64,000 bases of DNA from positions 147,601 through 211,600 of the forward strand of contig NZ_JADIJC010000002.1 in assembly GCF_015278255.1 (NCBI RefSeq). The letters are read 5' to 3'. Source of the DNA: Microbacterium hibisci. GTDB taxonomy: Bacteria > Actinomycetota > Actinomycetes > Actinomycetales > Microbacteriaceae. This document shows, one piece after another, positions 51,274 through 59,359 of this stretch; position 1 is the first letter of the stretch, and every line of letters begins with the position of its first letter. Both the position numbers and the translations under genes were made by a program. Below the pieces are notes generated by a model, which searched no databases, had not been told where the DNA came from, and saw only the letters and a list, made by a program, of their open reading frames with translations.

Positions 51274-52734
51274 TCAGGACGTGGTCAGCGCCCCGTCGAC
51301 GCGCCGAGGGATCCCGAGCGGGTTCGCTGCCCGCAACGCCGGAGGAAGCAGGGCATCAGGCATGTTCTGATAGCTCACCGGCCGCAGGAACCGGGTGATC
51401 GCGGCTGCTCCCACCGAGGTCGTGCCGACCGCGGTCGTGGCGGGGTAGGGTCCACCGTGCTGCTGCGCCCAGGTCACCGAGACGCCTGTGGGCCATTGGT
51501 TCCACAGCACGCGCCCCGCCTTGGTCGCCAGCACCGGGACGAGTTCGGTCGCGATCGTGTCGTCCTCCGACCCGACGACGGTGGCCGTCAGCTGGCCCTC
51601 GAGCACCTCGGCGACGGCGACCATCTCGGTCTCGTCCTCGTAGGTCGCCACGAGCGCGGCCGGACCGAACATCTCGGAGATCAGCGACTCGTGGTCGGCG
51701 CGGAGCGCCGCCGCCGTCGTCCTCAGCAGCACCGGGGCGGGATCGCCGGAGGCGCCGGTCGAGCCGGCCAGCACCTCGACCGCGTCGTGGGACGCCGTCG
51801 CCTCGACGGCCTCGCGGAAGCCGTCGGCGATCCCGTCGTTCAGGAGCGGCGCCGGTCCCGGCAGCGATGCGGAGGCGAGCAGGGCGTCCAGCCCGGAGTC
51901 TGCGGGCACCAGCAGCACGCCCGGCTTCGTGCACAGCTGTCCGGCGCTCCCGGTGACCGAGGCGACGAAGCCCTCGACGATGTCCTGGCCCCGCTCCGAC
52001 GCGGCCGAGCGGGTCACGAACGCCGGGTTGACACTGCCGAGTTCGCCGTAGAAGGGGATGGGCTGAGGGCGGGATGCTGCGATGTCGAACAGCGCGCGAC
52101 CGCCCGCGATCGACCCGGTGAACGCGGCCGCCTGGATCAGCGGATCCTTCAGCGCCTGCACGCCGGCCTCGGTGCCGTAGACGGTGTCGAACAGCCCGGC
52201 CGGCGCGCCGACGGAGGTCAGTGCGTCACGCACGACCGTCGTCGTCGCTGCGGAGAGCCTCGGGTGTCCGCGGTGAGCCTTCACGACCACCGCATTGCCT
52301 GCGGCGAGGGCGCTGGCGGAGTCGCCGCCGGCCACGGAGAACGCGAACGGGAAGTTGCTGGCTGCGAACACGAGCACCGGACCGATCGGCTCGAGCTGCC
52401 GCCGAAGATCCGGCCGTGGCGCGCCCATCGGCCAGTCGCCGTCGGCGTGGTCGATGCGGGCGTCGAGCCAGGTGCCCTCCTCGAGCACCTCGCCGAACAG
52501 TCGCAGCTGGAAACTCGTCCGGCGCACCTCGCCGCGCAGGCGCGGCTCGGGCAGGTGCGTCTCGCGCTGCGCCTCGGCGATGAGCTCGTCGGCGTGCGCG
52601 TCGAGGGCGTCAGCGACGGCGCCGAGCGCGCCGACCCGGTCGCCGATCGTGCTTCGACGCCAGAGGGCGGATGCCTCGGCCGCGCGTCGCACGATCGCGG
52701 CGACGTCGTCGGGGGTCGTGGCGGGAACGGTCAT
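51274..52734 (-). CDS. 2-oxoglutarate semialdehyde dehydrogenase (aldehyde dehydrogenase family)
   Basis: A 486-residue NADP-type aldehyde dehydrogenase: Asn127 in FAASNFPFAFS, catalytic Glu231 in FYGELGSVNP, catalytic Cys268 in SAGQLCTKPG. The FAASNFPFAFSVAGGDSASALA segment and GGPYPATT near the end are marks of the group that oxidises 2,5-dioxovalerate (ketoglutarate semialdehyde) to 2-oxoglutarate. This is the last step of the trans-4-hydroxyproline (D-epimer) pathway, and it is the last gene of that operon here. It is 2 bp after the dehydrogenase alpha subunit gene. Confidence 0.88.
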   Translation of the reverse strand: MTVPATTPDDVAAIVRRAAEASALWRRSTIGDRVGALGAVADALDAHADELIAEAQRETHLPEPRLRGEVRRTSFQLRLFGEVLEEGTWLDARIDHADGDWPMGAPRPDLRRQLEPIGPVLVFAASNFPFAFSVAGGDSASALAAGNAVVVKAHRGHPRLSAATTTVVRDALTSVGAPAGLFDTVYGTEAGVQALKDPLIQAAAFTGSIAGGRALFDIAASRPQPIPFYGELGSVNPAFVTRSAASERGQDIVEGFVASVTGSAGQLCTKPGVLLVPADSGLDALLASASLPGPAPLLNDGIADGFREAVEATASHDAVEVLAGSTGASGDPAPVLLRTTAAALRADHESLISEMFGPAALVATYEDETEMVAVAEVLEGQLTATVVGSEDDTIATELVPVLATKAGRVLWNQWPTGVSVTWAQQHGGPYPATTAVGTTSVGAAAITRFLRPVSYQNMPDALLPPALRAANPLGIPRRVDGALTTS

Positions 52735-52736
52735 GG

Positions 52737-54215
52737 TCAGTCCTTTCGGTCGGCGAGAGCTGCGAGGTGGGCGACGGTCAGCGGGACCGCCAGCGGGCGC
52801 TTCACGAGCGGCTCGAGGTCGGTGGGCTCTGCGGGTCGCCCCACCTCGGCCGAGACGAGGCACGAGAGGGAGAAGCCGCACACGCGGCCCTGGCACAGGC
52901 CCATGCCGGGGCGCGCCGTGACCCGCACGTCGCGCGGGTCGTCGGCGGCCAGGGCGGTCACGGTGGTGCGCACCGCGGCGGCGTCCACCTCTTCGCACCG
53001 GCAGACGGTCGTGTCGGGCGAGAGCCACGTCGGCCACTCCGCGGGCACGGGCGAGGCCCGGTGCATGCCGACGGCGAACCGGCGGCCACGAGCGATGCGT
53101 CGACGCAGGCGCGCGCGACGGCGTGCGTCGTCGGCGCGCCCGGCGTCGACAGCGGCGGTGAGCGCCGCGAGCTCGCCCTCTGCGCACGACTGCACGGCGC
53201 CCCCGATACCGGTCACCTCGCCCGCGAGGTAGACCCCGGGCGAGGTGGAGCGCTGGTCGGCGTCTGCGACGGCGACCAGCGACGAGTCGACATCGACGCG
53301 GGTCCGCGCGCCGAGCCCGACCGCGAGCTCGAGCTGCGGGGTGAACCCCCAGCCCAGCGCGACGAGGTCGGCCTCGACGACGCGCTCAGTGCCCTGCCGG
53401 ATCCGGCCCTGGGCGTCGACACGCGCGATCGTCACCTGCGAGACCCGGCCGGAGCCTGTCATGGAGGTGACGACGCTGCGGGTGCGCAGCGGGATCCGGC
53501 GCTTGAGGAACGTCGCGGCGTACCCGAGACCCTCCCACAGCTTGCCGGGCTCTTGAATCGCCCGGAGTGGCGTGGCGGCCCAGCGCGACAGCGCATTCGC
53601 GTCGCACACCGCGACGACCTCGACTCCGGCATCCGCGAGCCCTGCGGCCACCGAAAGGAGGAACGGACCGGTTCCCGCCACGACGGCTCGGCGGCCGGCC
53701 GCCACCTGATTCGCCTTCAGGAGCGCCTGCACCCCGCCGGCCGCCATCACGCCGGGCAGCGTCCAGCCGGGGACCGGCAGCTGGCGATCGTAGGCGCCGG
53801 TGGCGAGCACGACGCGCTCCGCGCGAACGTCCCGCGAGTCCGCTTCGGGAACGCCGGCGCCGGCGCGCTCGACGTCGGATGCGGGCGTCGTGCGCAGCAC
53901 GAGCAGGCTGTCGATGCGGTCGATCCGCCACACGTGCCGGGCGGCGAGGTGGACGAGCCGCCCGCCGTCGACGGCCCGCCGGAGCCGTGCGCGAAGATCG
54001 CGATAGTGCGTCCAGTGGTGGTGGCCGGTCGACTCCGGCCGCGAGAAGGCCGAGAGGTGCTGCTCGTCGGGGTGGCGCCAGTACTGACCCCCCGTCTGCG
54101 CAGCCGCATCGACCAGCGCGACCATCAGGCCGCGCTCGGCCGCCGCGACGGCCGCCGACAGGCCGGCGGGCCCCGCGCCGACGACCGCGAGTTCGAAGAC
54201 GGATGCCTCAGCCAA
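52737..54215 (-). CDS. Hydroxyproline (D-amino acid) dehydrogenase alpha subunit, FAD/NAD-binding, BFD-like
   Basis: A 492-residue pyridine-nucleotide-disulfide-type flavoprotein: FAD loop VVGAGPAGLSAAVAAAERG, NAD loop VVAGTGPFLLSVAAGLADAG, second FAD motif PGVYLAGEVTGIGG. The last 90 residues carry VCRCEEVD and GMGLCQGRVCG, the four-Cys BFD-like iron-sulfur site. This is the alpha subunit of the three-part FAD-dependent D-hydroxyproline or opine oxidase type (compare HcnB/OoxA). The start is TTG 54215: GGAG lies six nucleotides before it and the frame overlaps the 2Fe-2S gene by 8 bp; no ATG or GTG fits. Confidence 0.85.
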   Translation of the reverse strand: MAEASVFELAVVGAGPAGLSAAVAAAERGLMVALVDAAAQTGGQYWRHPDEQHLSAFSRPESTGHHHWTHYRDLRARLRRAVDGGRLVHLAARHVWRIDRIDSLLVLRTTPASDVERAGAGVPEADSRDVRAERVVLATGAYDRQLPVPGWTLPGVMAAGGVQALLKANQVAAGRRAVVAGTGPFLLSVAAGLADAGVEVVAVCDANALSRWAATPLRAIQEPGKLWEGLGYAATFLKRRIPLRTRSVVTSMTGSGRVSQVTIARVDAQGRIRQGTERVVEADLVALGWGFTPQLELAVGLGARTRVDVDSSLVAVADADQRSTSPGVYLAGEVTGIGGAVQSCAEGELAALTAAVDAGRADDARRRARLRRRIARGRRFAVGMHRASPVPAEWPTWLSPDTTVCRCEEVDAAAVRTTVTALAADDPRDVRVTARPGMGLCQGRVCGFSLSCLVSAEVGRPAEPTDLEPLVKRPLAVPLTVAHLAALADRKD

Positions 54216-54513
54216 CGTCTGCTCCTGTCACCGGCAGGGGCTCGCTCGGGTCATCGCTGCGTACAACCTGTCCGTCGCGTGCGGCCGTGACGCAGGCGCG
54301 CCGCGCGCGATGGCCGTCGACGGTCAGGATGCAGTCGTAGCAGACGCCGATGCCGCAGAACAGTCCGCGCTGCTCGCCGGTGCCGCGGGTGATCCGCCAG
54401 GACGAGACTCCGGCCGCCGTCAGCGCGGCGCCGACCGTCTGCCCGCGGCGGAAGGCGATCGGCCGGCCGTCGAAGGTGAGCTCTCCGGCGGTGTCGGGCT
54501 CTGCGGCGCTCAT
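54208..54513 (-). CDS. Hydroxyproline dehydrogenase gamma subunit, [2Fe-2S] protein
   Basis: A 101-residue small ferredoxin-like subunit (HcnA/Fer2_4 type). The cluster motif is CGIGVCYDCILTV (three Cys) plus RAC, after LTFDGRPIAFRRGQTVGAAL. It links the two flavin subunits in the heterotrimeric dehydrogenase. Both ends overlap neighbours, giving equimolar translation with the alpha and beta subunits. Confidence 0.88.
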   Translation of the reverse strand: MSAAEPDTAGELTFDGRPIAFRRGQTVGAALTAAGVSSWRITRGTGEQRGLFCGIGVCYDCILTVDGHRARRACVTAARDGQVVRSDDPSEPLPVTGADVG

Positions 54514-55676
54514 GCGGCGGGCCTCTCGTCGAAGCGATGGGGGCGGAACGGCTCGAGCGACAGGTCGGTGCGCTCGCCCCGCATTGACTGGACCAGGAGC
54601 TTGGCGGTCCCGACCGACAGCCCGATCCCGGCGCCCTCGTGACCTGCGGCGTGCCACAGCCCCGGCATCCGTCCGTCCTCTCCGATGACGGGGAGGTGAT
54701 CCGGGCAGTACGGGCGGAATCCCGAGTACGTGCGCATGATCTGGACGTCGGCGAGGACGGGGAACAGCTCGATTCCCGCGCGTGCGATACGGCCCACCGC
54801 CTCGGGCGAGAACGTCGCGTCGAATCCGACCCGTTCGCGGCTGGCGCCCATGAGGATGGTGCCGCTCGGTGTGCCCTCGACGACGGACGAGACCTGCAGG
54901 CCTGCGTCGGAGCTCGCGACGTTCTCGACGTACTCCGCCGAGTACACCTTGTGGCGGACGGTCGGCGGCAGCGGTTCGGTGACGAGGACGAATCCGCGGC
55001 GGGGGAGCACCGGAACCTCGACGCCCGCGAGCGCGGCGACCTCGCCGCTCCACGGCCCGGCGCACACGACGACAGCGCCGGCGTCGATGCGGCCGGCGGA
55101 GGTGTCGATCCCGGTGACCCGGCCGCGACTGACCTCGATCCCGTGGACGACAGTGTGCGTCAGCAGCCGGGCGCCGCGGTCGCGGGCGAGCCGCAGCAGG
55201 TGGTGTGCTGCGAGGACCGGCTGCACCTGGGCATCGTCCGGGTAGAACGCGCCGCCGGTCATCGCGGGATTCAGATACGGCTCGATCTCGCGCAGCGCCG
55301 GCGAGCCGGTGACATCGTCGACGCGGATGCCGAGACCGCGCTGGTGCGCCACGAGCACGTCCAGCGCGCGCTTGCCGCGAGCTGTCGACGATACGACCAG
55401 ACCGCCCTTCGCCTCGAACTCCCAGTCCGCCGCGTGCTCGGCAAGCTCGCCGCGCCAGATCGTCTGCGAGTACAGCGAGAGCTCCAGCTCGGGCCCGACC
55501 TCCTTGTCGGAGACCAGCAGGTTGCCCTCGCAGCGGCTCGTGGTCCCGGACGCGATCGAGCCCCGCTCGACCACCGTCACCGACAGTCCCGCGTGTGCGG
55601 CGAAGTACGCGACGGCCGCGCCGAGGATCCCCGCCCCGACGATCACGACGTCCGAGCGGGGTGCTGCCGCGCTCAT
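54510..55676 (-). CDS. Hydroxyproline dehydrogenase beta subunit, DadA-like FAD oxidoreductase
   Basis: A 388-residue DAO-family flavoprotein: VVIVGAGILGAAVAYFAAHAGL for FAD, the SRCEGNLLVSDKE segment, and the C-terminal GLWHAAGHEGAGIGLSVGTA that holds FAD. It is the catalytic subunit that oxidises cis-4-hydroxy-D-proline to the pyrroline. It overlaps the GntR gene upstream (4 bp) and the 2Fe-2S gene downstream. Sarcosine or D-proline is an alternative substrate, but the presence of the epimerase and deaminase favours Hyp. Confidence 0.86.
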   Translation of the reverse strand: MSAAAPRSDVVIVGAGILGAAVAYFAAHAGLSVTVVERGSIASGTTSRCEGNLLVSDKEVGPELELSLYSQTIWRGELAEHAADWEFEAKGGLVVSSTARGKRALDVLVAHQRGLGIRVDDVTGSPALREIEPYLNPAMTGGAFYPDDAQVQPVLAAHHLLRLARDRGARLLTHTVVHGIEVSRGRVTGIDTSAGRIDAGAVVVCAGPWSGEVAALAGVEVPVLPRRGFVLVTEPLPPTVRHKVYSAEYVENVASSDAGLQVSSVVEGTPSGTILMGASRERVGFDATFSPEAVGRIARAGIELFPVLADVQIMRTYSGFRPYCPDHLPVIGEDGRMPGLWHAAGHEGAGIGLSVGTAKLLVQSMRGERTDLSLEPFRPHRFDERPAA

Positions 55677-56383
55677 GCCGGTCTCGGGACGCCCGCGGGC
55701 GCGGGCCCGGCGGCGGAGTAGTCGGACCAGTCGGTCAGGACATGCTCGATGTGGGCGTGTACGAGATCACGGGCGCGGACCGCGTCGCCGGCCTCGATGG
55801 CATCGAGCATGTCGTCGTGCTCGCGTGCCGAGGAGGTCAGACGACCCTGCTCGGCGAGCGCCGAGAGCCCGAACAGCCGTGTCTGCGAGCGCAGCATGGC
55901 CACGAGCTCGGTGAGGCGGGCGTTGCCGGCGTACTGCAGCAGTGCCAGGTGGAAGTCGCTGTCGGCCGTGAGGTAGCCGATCAGATCGCCGGTCTCGGCG
56001 CCCTGGACGATGGCCGCGGCCTGCCGGCGCAGCTCGGGCAGGGCCGCGGCGGGGACATGCGGGGTCGCCCGCTCGATGGCGGGCGGCTCGAGCATGAGGC
56101 GGAGCTCGGTCACCTCCCGGAGATCCTGCGGCGACACCTCGGTGACCTGGAACCCGCGGTTGGGGAGCGCGATGACCAGGCCTTCGCGGACGAGGTCGAG
56201 CATCGCCTCGCGGATCGGAGTGGCGGACACCCCGAACTGCTCGCCCAGGCTCGGAGCCGAGTACACGCGTCCGGGCTGCATCTCGCCGCTGATGATGGCG
56301 GAGCGAAGGGCTCGGGTCACGGTGTCGCGGATGCTCGGCTGCTTGCTGAGGCGCACGACGCTGCGCAGCTCGGGACCGGTCAT
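55673..56383 (-). CDS. GntR-family regulator (FCD ligand domain)
   Basis: A 236-residue GntR/FadR-type regulator embedded in the operon. The winged helix is SIRDTVTRALRSAIISGEMQ, then GEQFGVSATPIREAMLDLVR; the FCD domain has LTADSDFHLALLQYAGNARL, SSAREHDDMLDAI and ARDLVHAHIEHVL, with its metal-binding His/Asp residues. It is coupled to both neighbours by 4-bp overlaps. The palindromic region at 59321-59340 upstream of the operon is its likely operator, and hydroxyproline or a pathway intermediate its likely effector. Confidence 0.88.
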   Translation of the reverse strand: MTGPELRSVVRLSKQPSIRDTVTRALRSAIISGEMQPGRVYSAPSLGEQFGVSATPIREAMLDLVREGLVIALPNRGFQVTEVSPQDLREVTELRLMLEPPAIERATPHVPAAALPELRRQAAAIVQGAETGDLIGYLTADSDFHLALLQYAGNARLTELVAMLRSQTRLFGLSALAEQGRLTSSAREHDDMLDAIEAGDAVRARDLVHAHIEHVLTDWSDYSAAGPAPAGVPRPA

Positions 56384-57381
56384 GTGTACGCCTCCTCGGA
56401 CGCGATCGGCTCGTCCACTCGCGTGGATCCCATGATGCTCTCCACCACGGCCAGGTCTTCCCACGCCATGCCGACCCCCGTGTACACTGCCGGCGCACCG
56501 GGACGTCTGACGACCTCGCCGCGGACCAGCTCGGCCAGGTTCGCGATCGGCTGGACGCCCGTGGCCCACTCGCCGTCGCTGCGGGCGGCGGCGAGATTGC
56601 CGTTCTCCCGGAGGGCGGACGCGCGCGCCTCGACCACGAGGTCGGCGGCGCGCACCAGCCGGTCGCCCAGCTCGCGGTGGCCGCGTCCGTGGGATCCGAT
56701 CGCCGCCACCACGGTGCCCGCGCGGATGTCGTCGAGGTCGAGGATGGGGGCCGGCGACGAGGTGGCGGTGACCACGACGTCGGCGGCCGCGAGGTTGTCC
56801 CGCGATCCGGCGTGTGCCCGGACGCCGGCACCGCGCAGCGCGGCGACGGCGGACTCGACCCGGTCGGGCGTCCGCCCCATCACGCTCACGCGTTCGACCG
56901 GCAGCCGGTCGGCGAGCGTGAGCGCATGCTCGACCGCCTGGGGTCCGGACCCCGCGATGGCGAGGTGGCCGATCGAGGTCCGGGGGCCGGACGGATCGGC
57001 CGCCAGCAGCCCGGCGACCGCCACCGCCGTCACCGCAGGGGTGCGCAGCGTCGTGAGGCGTGCGCCGTCCAGGATGGCGCGGGGCGCGAGCGTGTCGCGG
57101 TCGAACAGCAGGTACCAGGCGTGGATCTTCGGCAGGCCGCGCCGGGTGTTGCCGGGCGCGATCGTCGCCACCTTGATGCCCGCCGAGGCCGAGGACTCGG
57201 CCGGCATCAGCAGGAACTCGCCGCCGGCGAGCGGGGCGAACAGGCGGTCGTGATCGTGCTCGATGTCCCAGCCGGCCCGGAGGGCCGCCGTGATCGCATC
57301 GACCGCGTCGCCGCGCGAGAAGATCGCGTCGATCTCGGCCGCCGTGACGACCGGGATGCCGAGCGCGGGTGAGGAGGTCAC
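56380..57381 (-). CDS. Ornithine cyclodeaminase/mu-crystallin family protein (likely pyrroline-2-carboxylate reductase)
   Basis: A 333-residue OCD-family protein: KIHAWYLLFDRDTLAPRAIL, LTTLRTPAVTAVAV, NAD loop LAIAGSGPQAVEHALTLAD, VVVTATSSPAPILD and VVAAIGSHGRGHRELGD. In hydroxyproline operons such proteins reduce delta-1-pyrroline-2-carboxylate from trans-3-hydroxyproline to L-proline, widening the substrate range. The start is GTG 57381, overlapping the epimerase stop (GTGA); an ATG is not available nearby. Confidence 0.82.
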   Translation of the reverse strand: MTSSPALGIPVVTAAEIDAIFSRGDAVDAITAALRAGWDIEHDHDRLFAPLAGGEFLLMPAESSASAGIKVATIAPGNTRRGLPKIHAWYLLFDRDTLAPRAILDGARLTTLRTPAVTAVAVAGLLAADPSGPRTSIGHLAIAGSGPQAVEHALTLADRLPVERVSVMGRTPDRVESAVAALRGAGVRAHAGSRDNLAAADVVVTATSSPAPILDLDDIRAGTVVAAIGSHGRGHRELGDRLVRAADLVVEARASALRENGNLAAARSDGEWATGVQPIANLAELVRGEVVRRPGAPAVYTGVGMAWEDLAVVESIMGSTRVDEPIASEEAYT

Positions 57382-58379
57382 AGCAGGAACCCCCGCGGGA
57401 ACGGGTCGGACGGATCGAGCATGTACTGCGCGGTGCCCGTCACCCATGCCCTCCCGGTGATGGTCGGGACGACCGCCGGGATGCCGTCGACCGAGGTCTC
57501 TTCGACGAGCCGGCCGGTGAACGACGTGCCGATGTAGGACTCGTTGACGAAGTCGGTGTCGAGCGGCAGGAGCCCCCGCGCGTGCAGCTGCGCCATGCGC
57601 GCGCTCGTGCCGGTGCCGCACGGCGAACGGTCGAACCACCCGGGGTGGATCGCCATCGCGTGGCGCGAGTGGCGAGCCGTCGAGCCCGGCGCCTCGAGGT
57701 ACACGTGGTGGCAGCCTCGGATCGTCGGGTCGAGCGGATGCTGCGGGGCATCGGCTTCGTCGATCGCCGCCATGATCGCGAGCCCCGCGGCCAGCAGGTC
57801 GTCTTTGCGGGCACGGTCGAACGGCAGCCCGAGGCTGTCGAGCGACACGATGGCGTAGAAGTTGCCGCCGAACGCGAGGTCGTACGAGACCTCGCCGAAG
57901 CCGGGGACGTCGACCGAGCGGTCGAGCCCGACCACGAACGAGGGCACGTTGCGGATCGTCACGCGCTCGGCGTGGCCGTCGGTCACGGCGACGTCGGCGA
58001 TCACGAGACCCGCCGGGGTGTCGAGCCGGATGGTCGTCACCGGTTCGACGACCGGCACCATTCCGGTCTCGACCAGCACGGTGGCCACGCCGATGGTTCC
58101 ATGACCGCACATGGGAAGGCAGCCCGACACCTCGATGTACAGCACGCCGAAGTCCGCGTCCGGGCGCGTCGGAGGCTGCAGGATCGCACCGCTCATCGCG
58201 CTGTGGCCGCGGGGCTCGTACATCAGGAGGGTGCGGACGTCGTCGCTGTTCGCCATGAACCACTGACGACGCTCTTCCATCGTCGCTCCCGGGAGCACGC
58301 CCACGCCGCCGACGATGACGCGGGTGGGCATGCCCTCGGTGTGGGAGTCGACGGCGTGGAACACGCGCTTCGATCGCAT
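57378..58379 (-). CDS. 4-hydroxyproline 2-epimerase (proline racemase family)
   Basis: A 333-residue proline-racemase-family enzyme with both catalytic Cys: Cys91 in PMCGHGTIG and Cys254 in SPCGTGTSA. Two Cys mark epimerase/racemase activity, unlike the Thr-containing dehydratases. It converts trans-4-hydroxy-L-proline to cis-4-hydroxy-D-proline, the entry step of the bacterial D-epimer pathway. The N-terminal FHAVDSHTEGMPTRVIVGG is typical. It lies 13 bp after the deaminase gene and overlaps the next one. Confidence 0.9.
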   Translation of the reverse strand: MRSKRVFHAVDSHTEGMPTRVIVGGVGVLPGATMEERRQWFMANSDDVRTLLMYEPRGHSAMSGAILQPPTRPDADFGVLYIEVSGCLPMCGHGTIGVATVLVETGMVPVVEPVTTIRLDTPAGLVIADVAVTDGHAERVTIRNVPSFVVGLDRSVDVPGFGEVSYDLAFGGNFYAIVSLDSLGLPFDRARKDDLLAAGLAIMAAIDEADAPQHPLDPTIRGCHHVYLEAPGSTARHSRHAMAIHPGWFDRSPCGTGTSARMAQLHARGLLPLDTDFVNESYIGTSFTGRLVEETSVDGIPAVVPTITGRAWVTGTAQYMLDPSDPFPRGFLL

Positions 58380-58392
58380 TCGGGTCCTCGGA

Positions 58393-59304
58393 TCAGCGGT
58401 AGCCCTTGGCCAGGACGGCCTCGGTGTCGGAGATGATACGCGCGCGGACGTCCTCGGGCAGAGGCAGGCGCGGCGGGCGCGTGGTGATGCCGGCGGGCGC
58501 GACGCCGGCGACCTCCTGCGAGAGCTTGATCGCCTGGACGAACCAGGTCTTCGAGTCCCAGCGCAGCAGCGCGTGCAGATCGCGGTAGATCTCGCGCGCC
58601 TTGACCCAGTCCGCGGGGTCGTCGGACGTCGACAGATTGTACAGCTCGACGGTCGAGGCGGGGATCGCGTTCGGGTAGCCGGCGACCCACCCGACGGCGC
58701 CGTTGATGCCCAGCTCGAGCACGACGTCGTCGGAGCCGATCGAGATGTCGAGGCCGGGTGCGAGCTCGCGGATCTCGAATGCGTGGCGCACGTCGCCCGA
58801 GAACTCCTTCACCGAGACGATGAGCCCCTCCTGGTACAGGCGTGCCAGCAGGTCGGGGCGCAGGTCGACCTTGGTGTCGATGGGGTTGTTGTAGGCCAGC
58901 ACCGGCAGGCCGACAGCCGCGACCCGGCGGAAGTGGTCGACCACCTCGTCGTCGCTCGCGCGGTACGCGTTGGGCGGAAGGAGCATGACGGCGGGGGCGC
59001 CGTGCTCGGCGGCGTGCTCGGCGAGGCGGACGCTCTCGAGCGCTCCGTACGCGCCGACGCCGGGGATGACGGCCGTGCCCGCGGGGGCGGCCTCCACGGC
59101 GGTCAGATAGACCTGCCGCCGCTCGTCCTCGGTGAGCGTCTGATACTCGCCGAGCGACCCGTTCGGGATGATCCCCGTGACGCCGTGGGACGTCGTGAAC
59201 CGCACGTGCTCGGCGTACGCGTCGTAGTTCACCGAGAAATCGGGATTGATGGGGAGGGTCGTGGCGAGGTTCACACCGTGCCAGGGCTTGCGGTCGGTCA
59301 TCAT
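58393..59304 (-). CDS. DHDPS-family enzyme, probable pyrroline-4-hydroxy-2-carboxylate deaminase
   Basis: A 303-residue dihydrodipicolinate-synthase-family barrel: GSLGEYQTL (Gly-Ser/Thr region), catalytic Tyr138 in VLAYNNP, Schiff-base Lys166 in IVSVKEFSG. It is beside an Hyp epimerase and Hyp dehydrogenase, so it most likely deaminates delta-1-pyrroline-4-hydroxy-2-carboxylate to ketoglutarate semialdehyde. It is the first gene of the catabolic operon, 17 bp after the palindromic operator. ATG 59304 has a GGAGAC ribosome site. Confidence 0.87.
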   Translation of the reverse strand: MMTDRKPWHGVNLATTLPINPDFSVNYDAYAEHVRFTTSHGVTGIIPNGSLGEYQTLTEDERRQVYLTAVEAAPAGTAVIPGVGAYGALESVRLAEHAAEHGAPAVMLLPPNAYRASDDEVVDHFRRVAAVGLPVLAYNNPIDTKVDLRPDLLARLYQEGLIVSVKEFSGDVRHAFEIRELAPGLDISIGSDDVVLELGINGAVGWVAGYPNAIPASTVELYNLSTSDDPADWVKAREIYRDLHALLRWDSKTWFVQAIKLSQEVAGVAPAGITTRPPRLPLPEDVRARIISDTEAVLAKGYR

Positions 59305-59320
59305 GTCTCCATTGTCGATG

Positions 59321-59340
59321 GGTGCAATTGCAATTGTAAT
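59321..59340. promoter_or_regulatory. Palindromic operator upstream of the hydroxyproline operon
   Basis: TGCAATTGCA (59323-59332) and CAATTGCAATTG (59325-59336) are overlapping perfect palindromes 18-38 bp before the deaminase ATG, in an AT-rich island in otherwise GC-rich DNA. It is the likely GntR operator. It also divides the locus into two transcription units. Confidence 0.65.
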
Positions 59341-59359
59341 CACCGTGAGTCGGTTCCGT

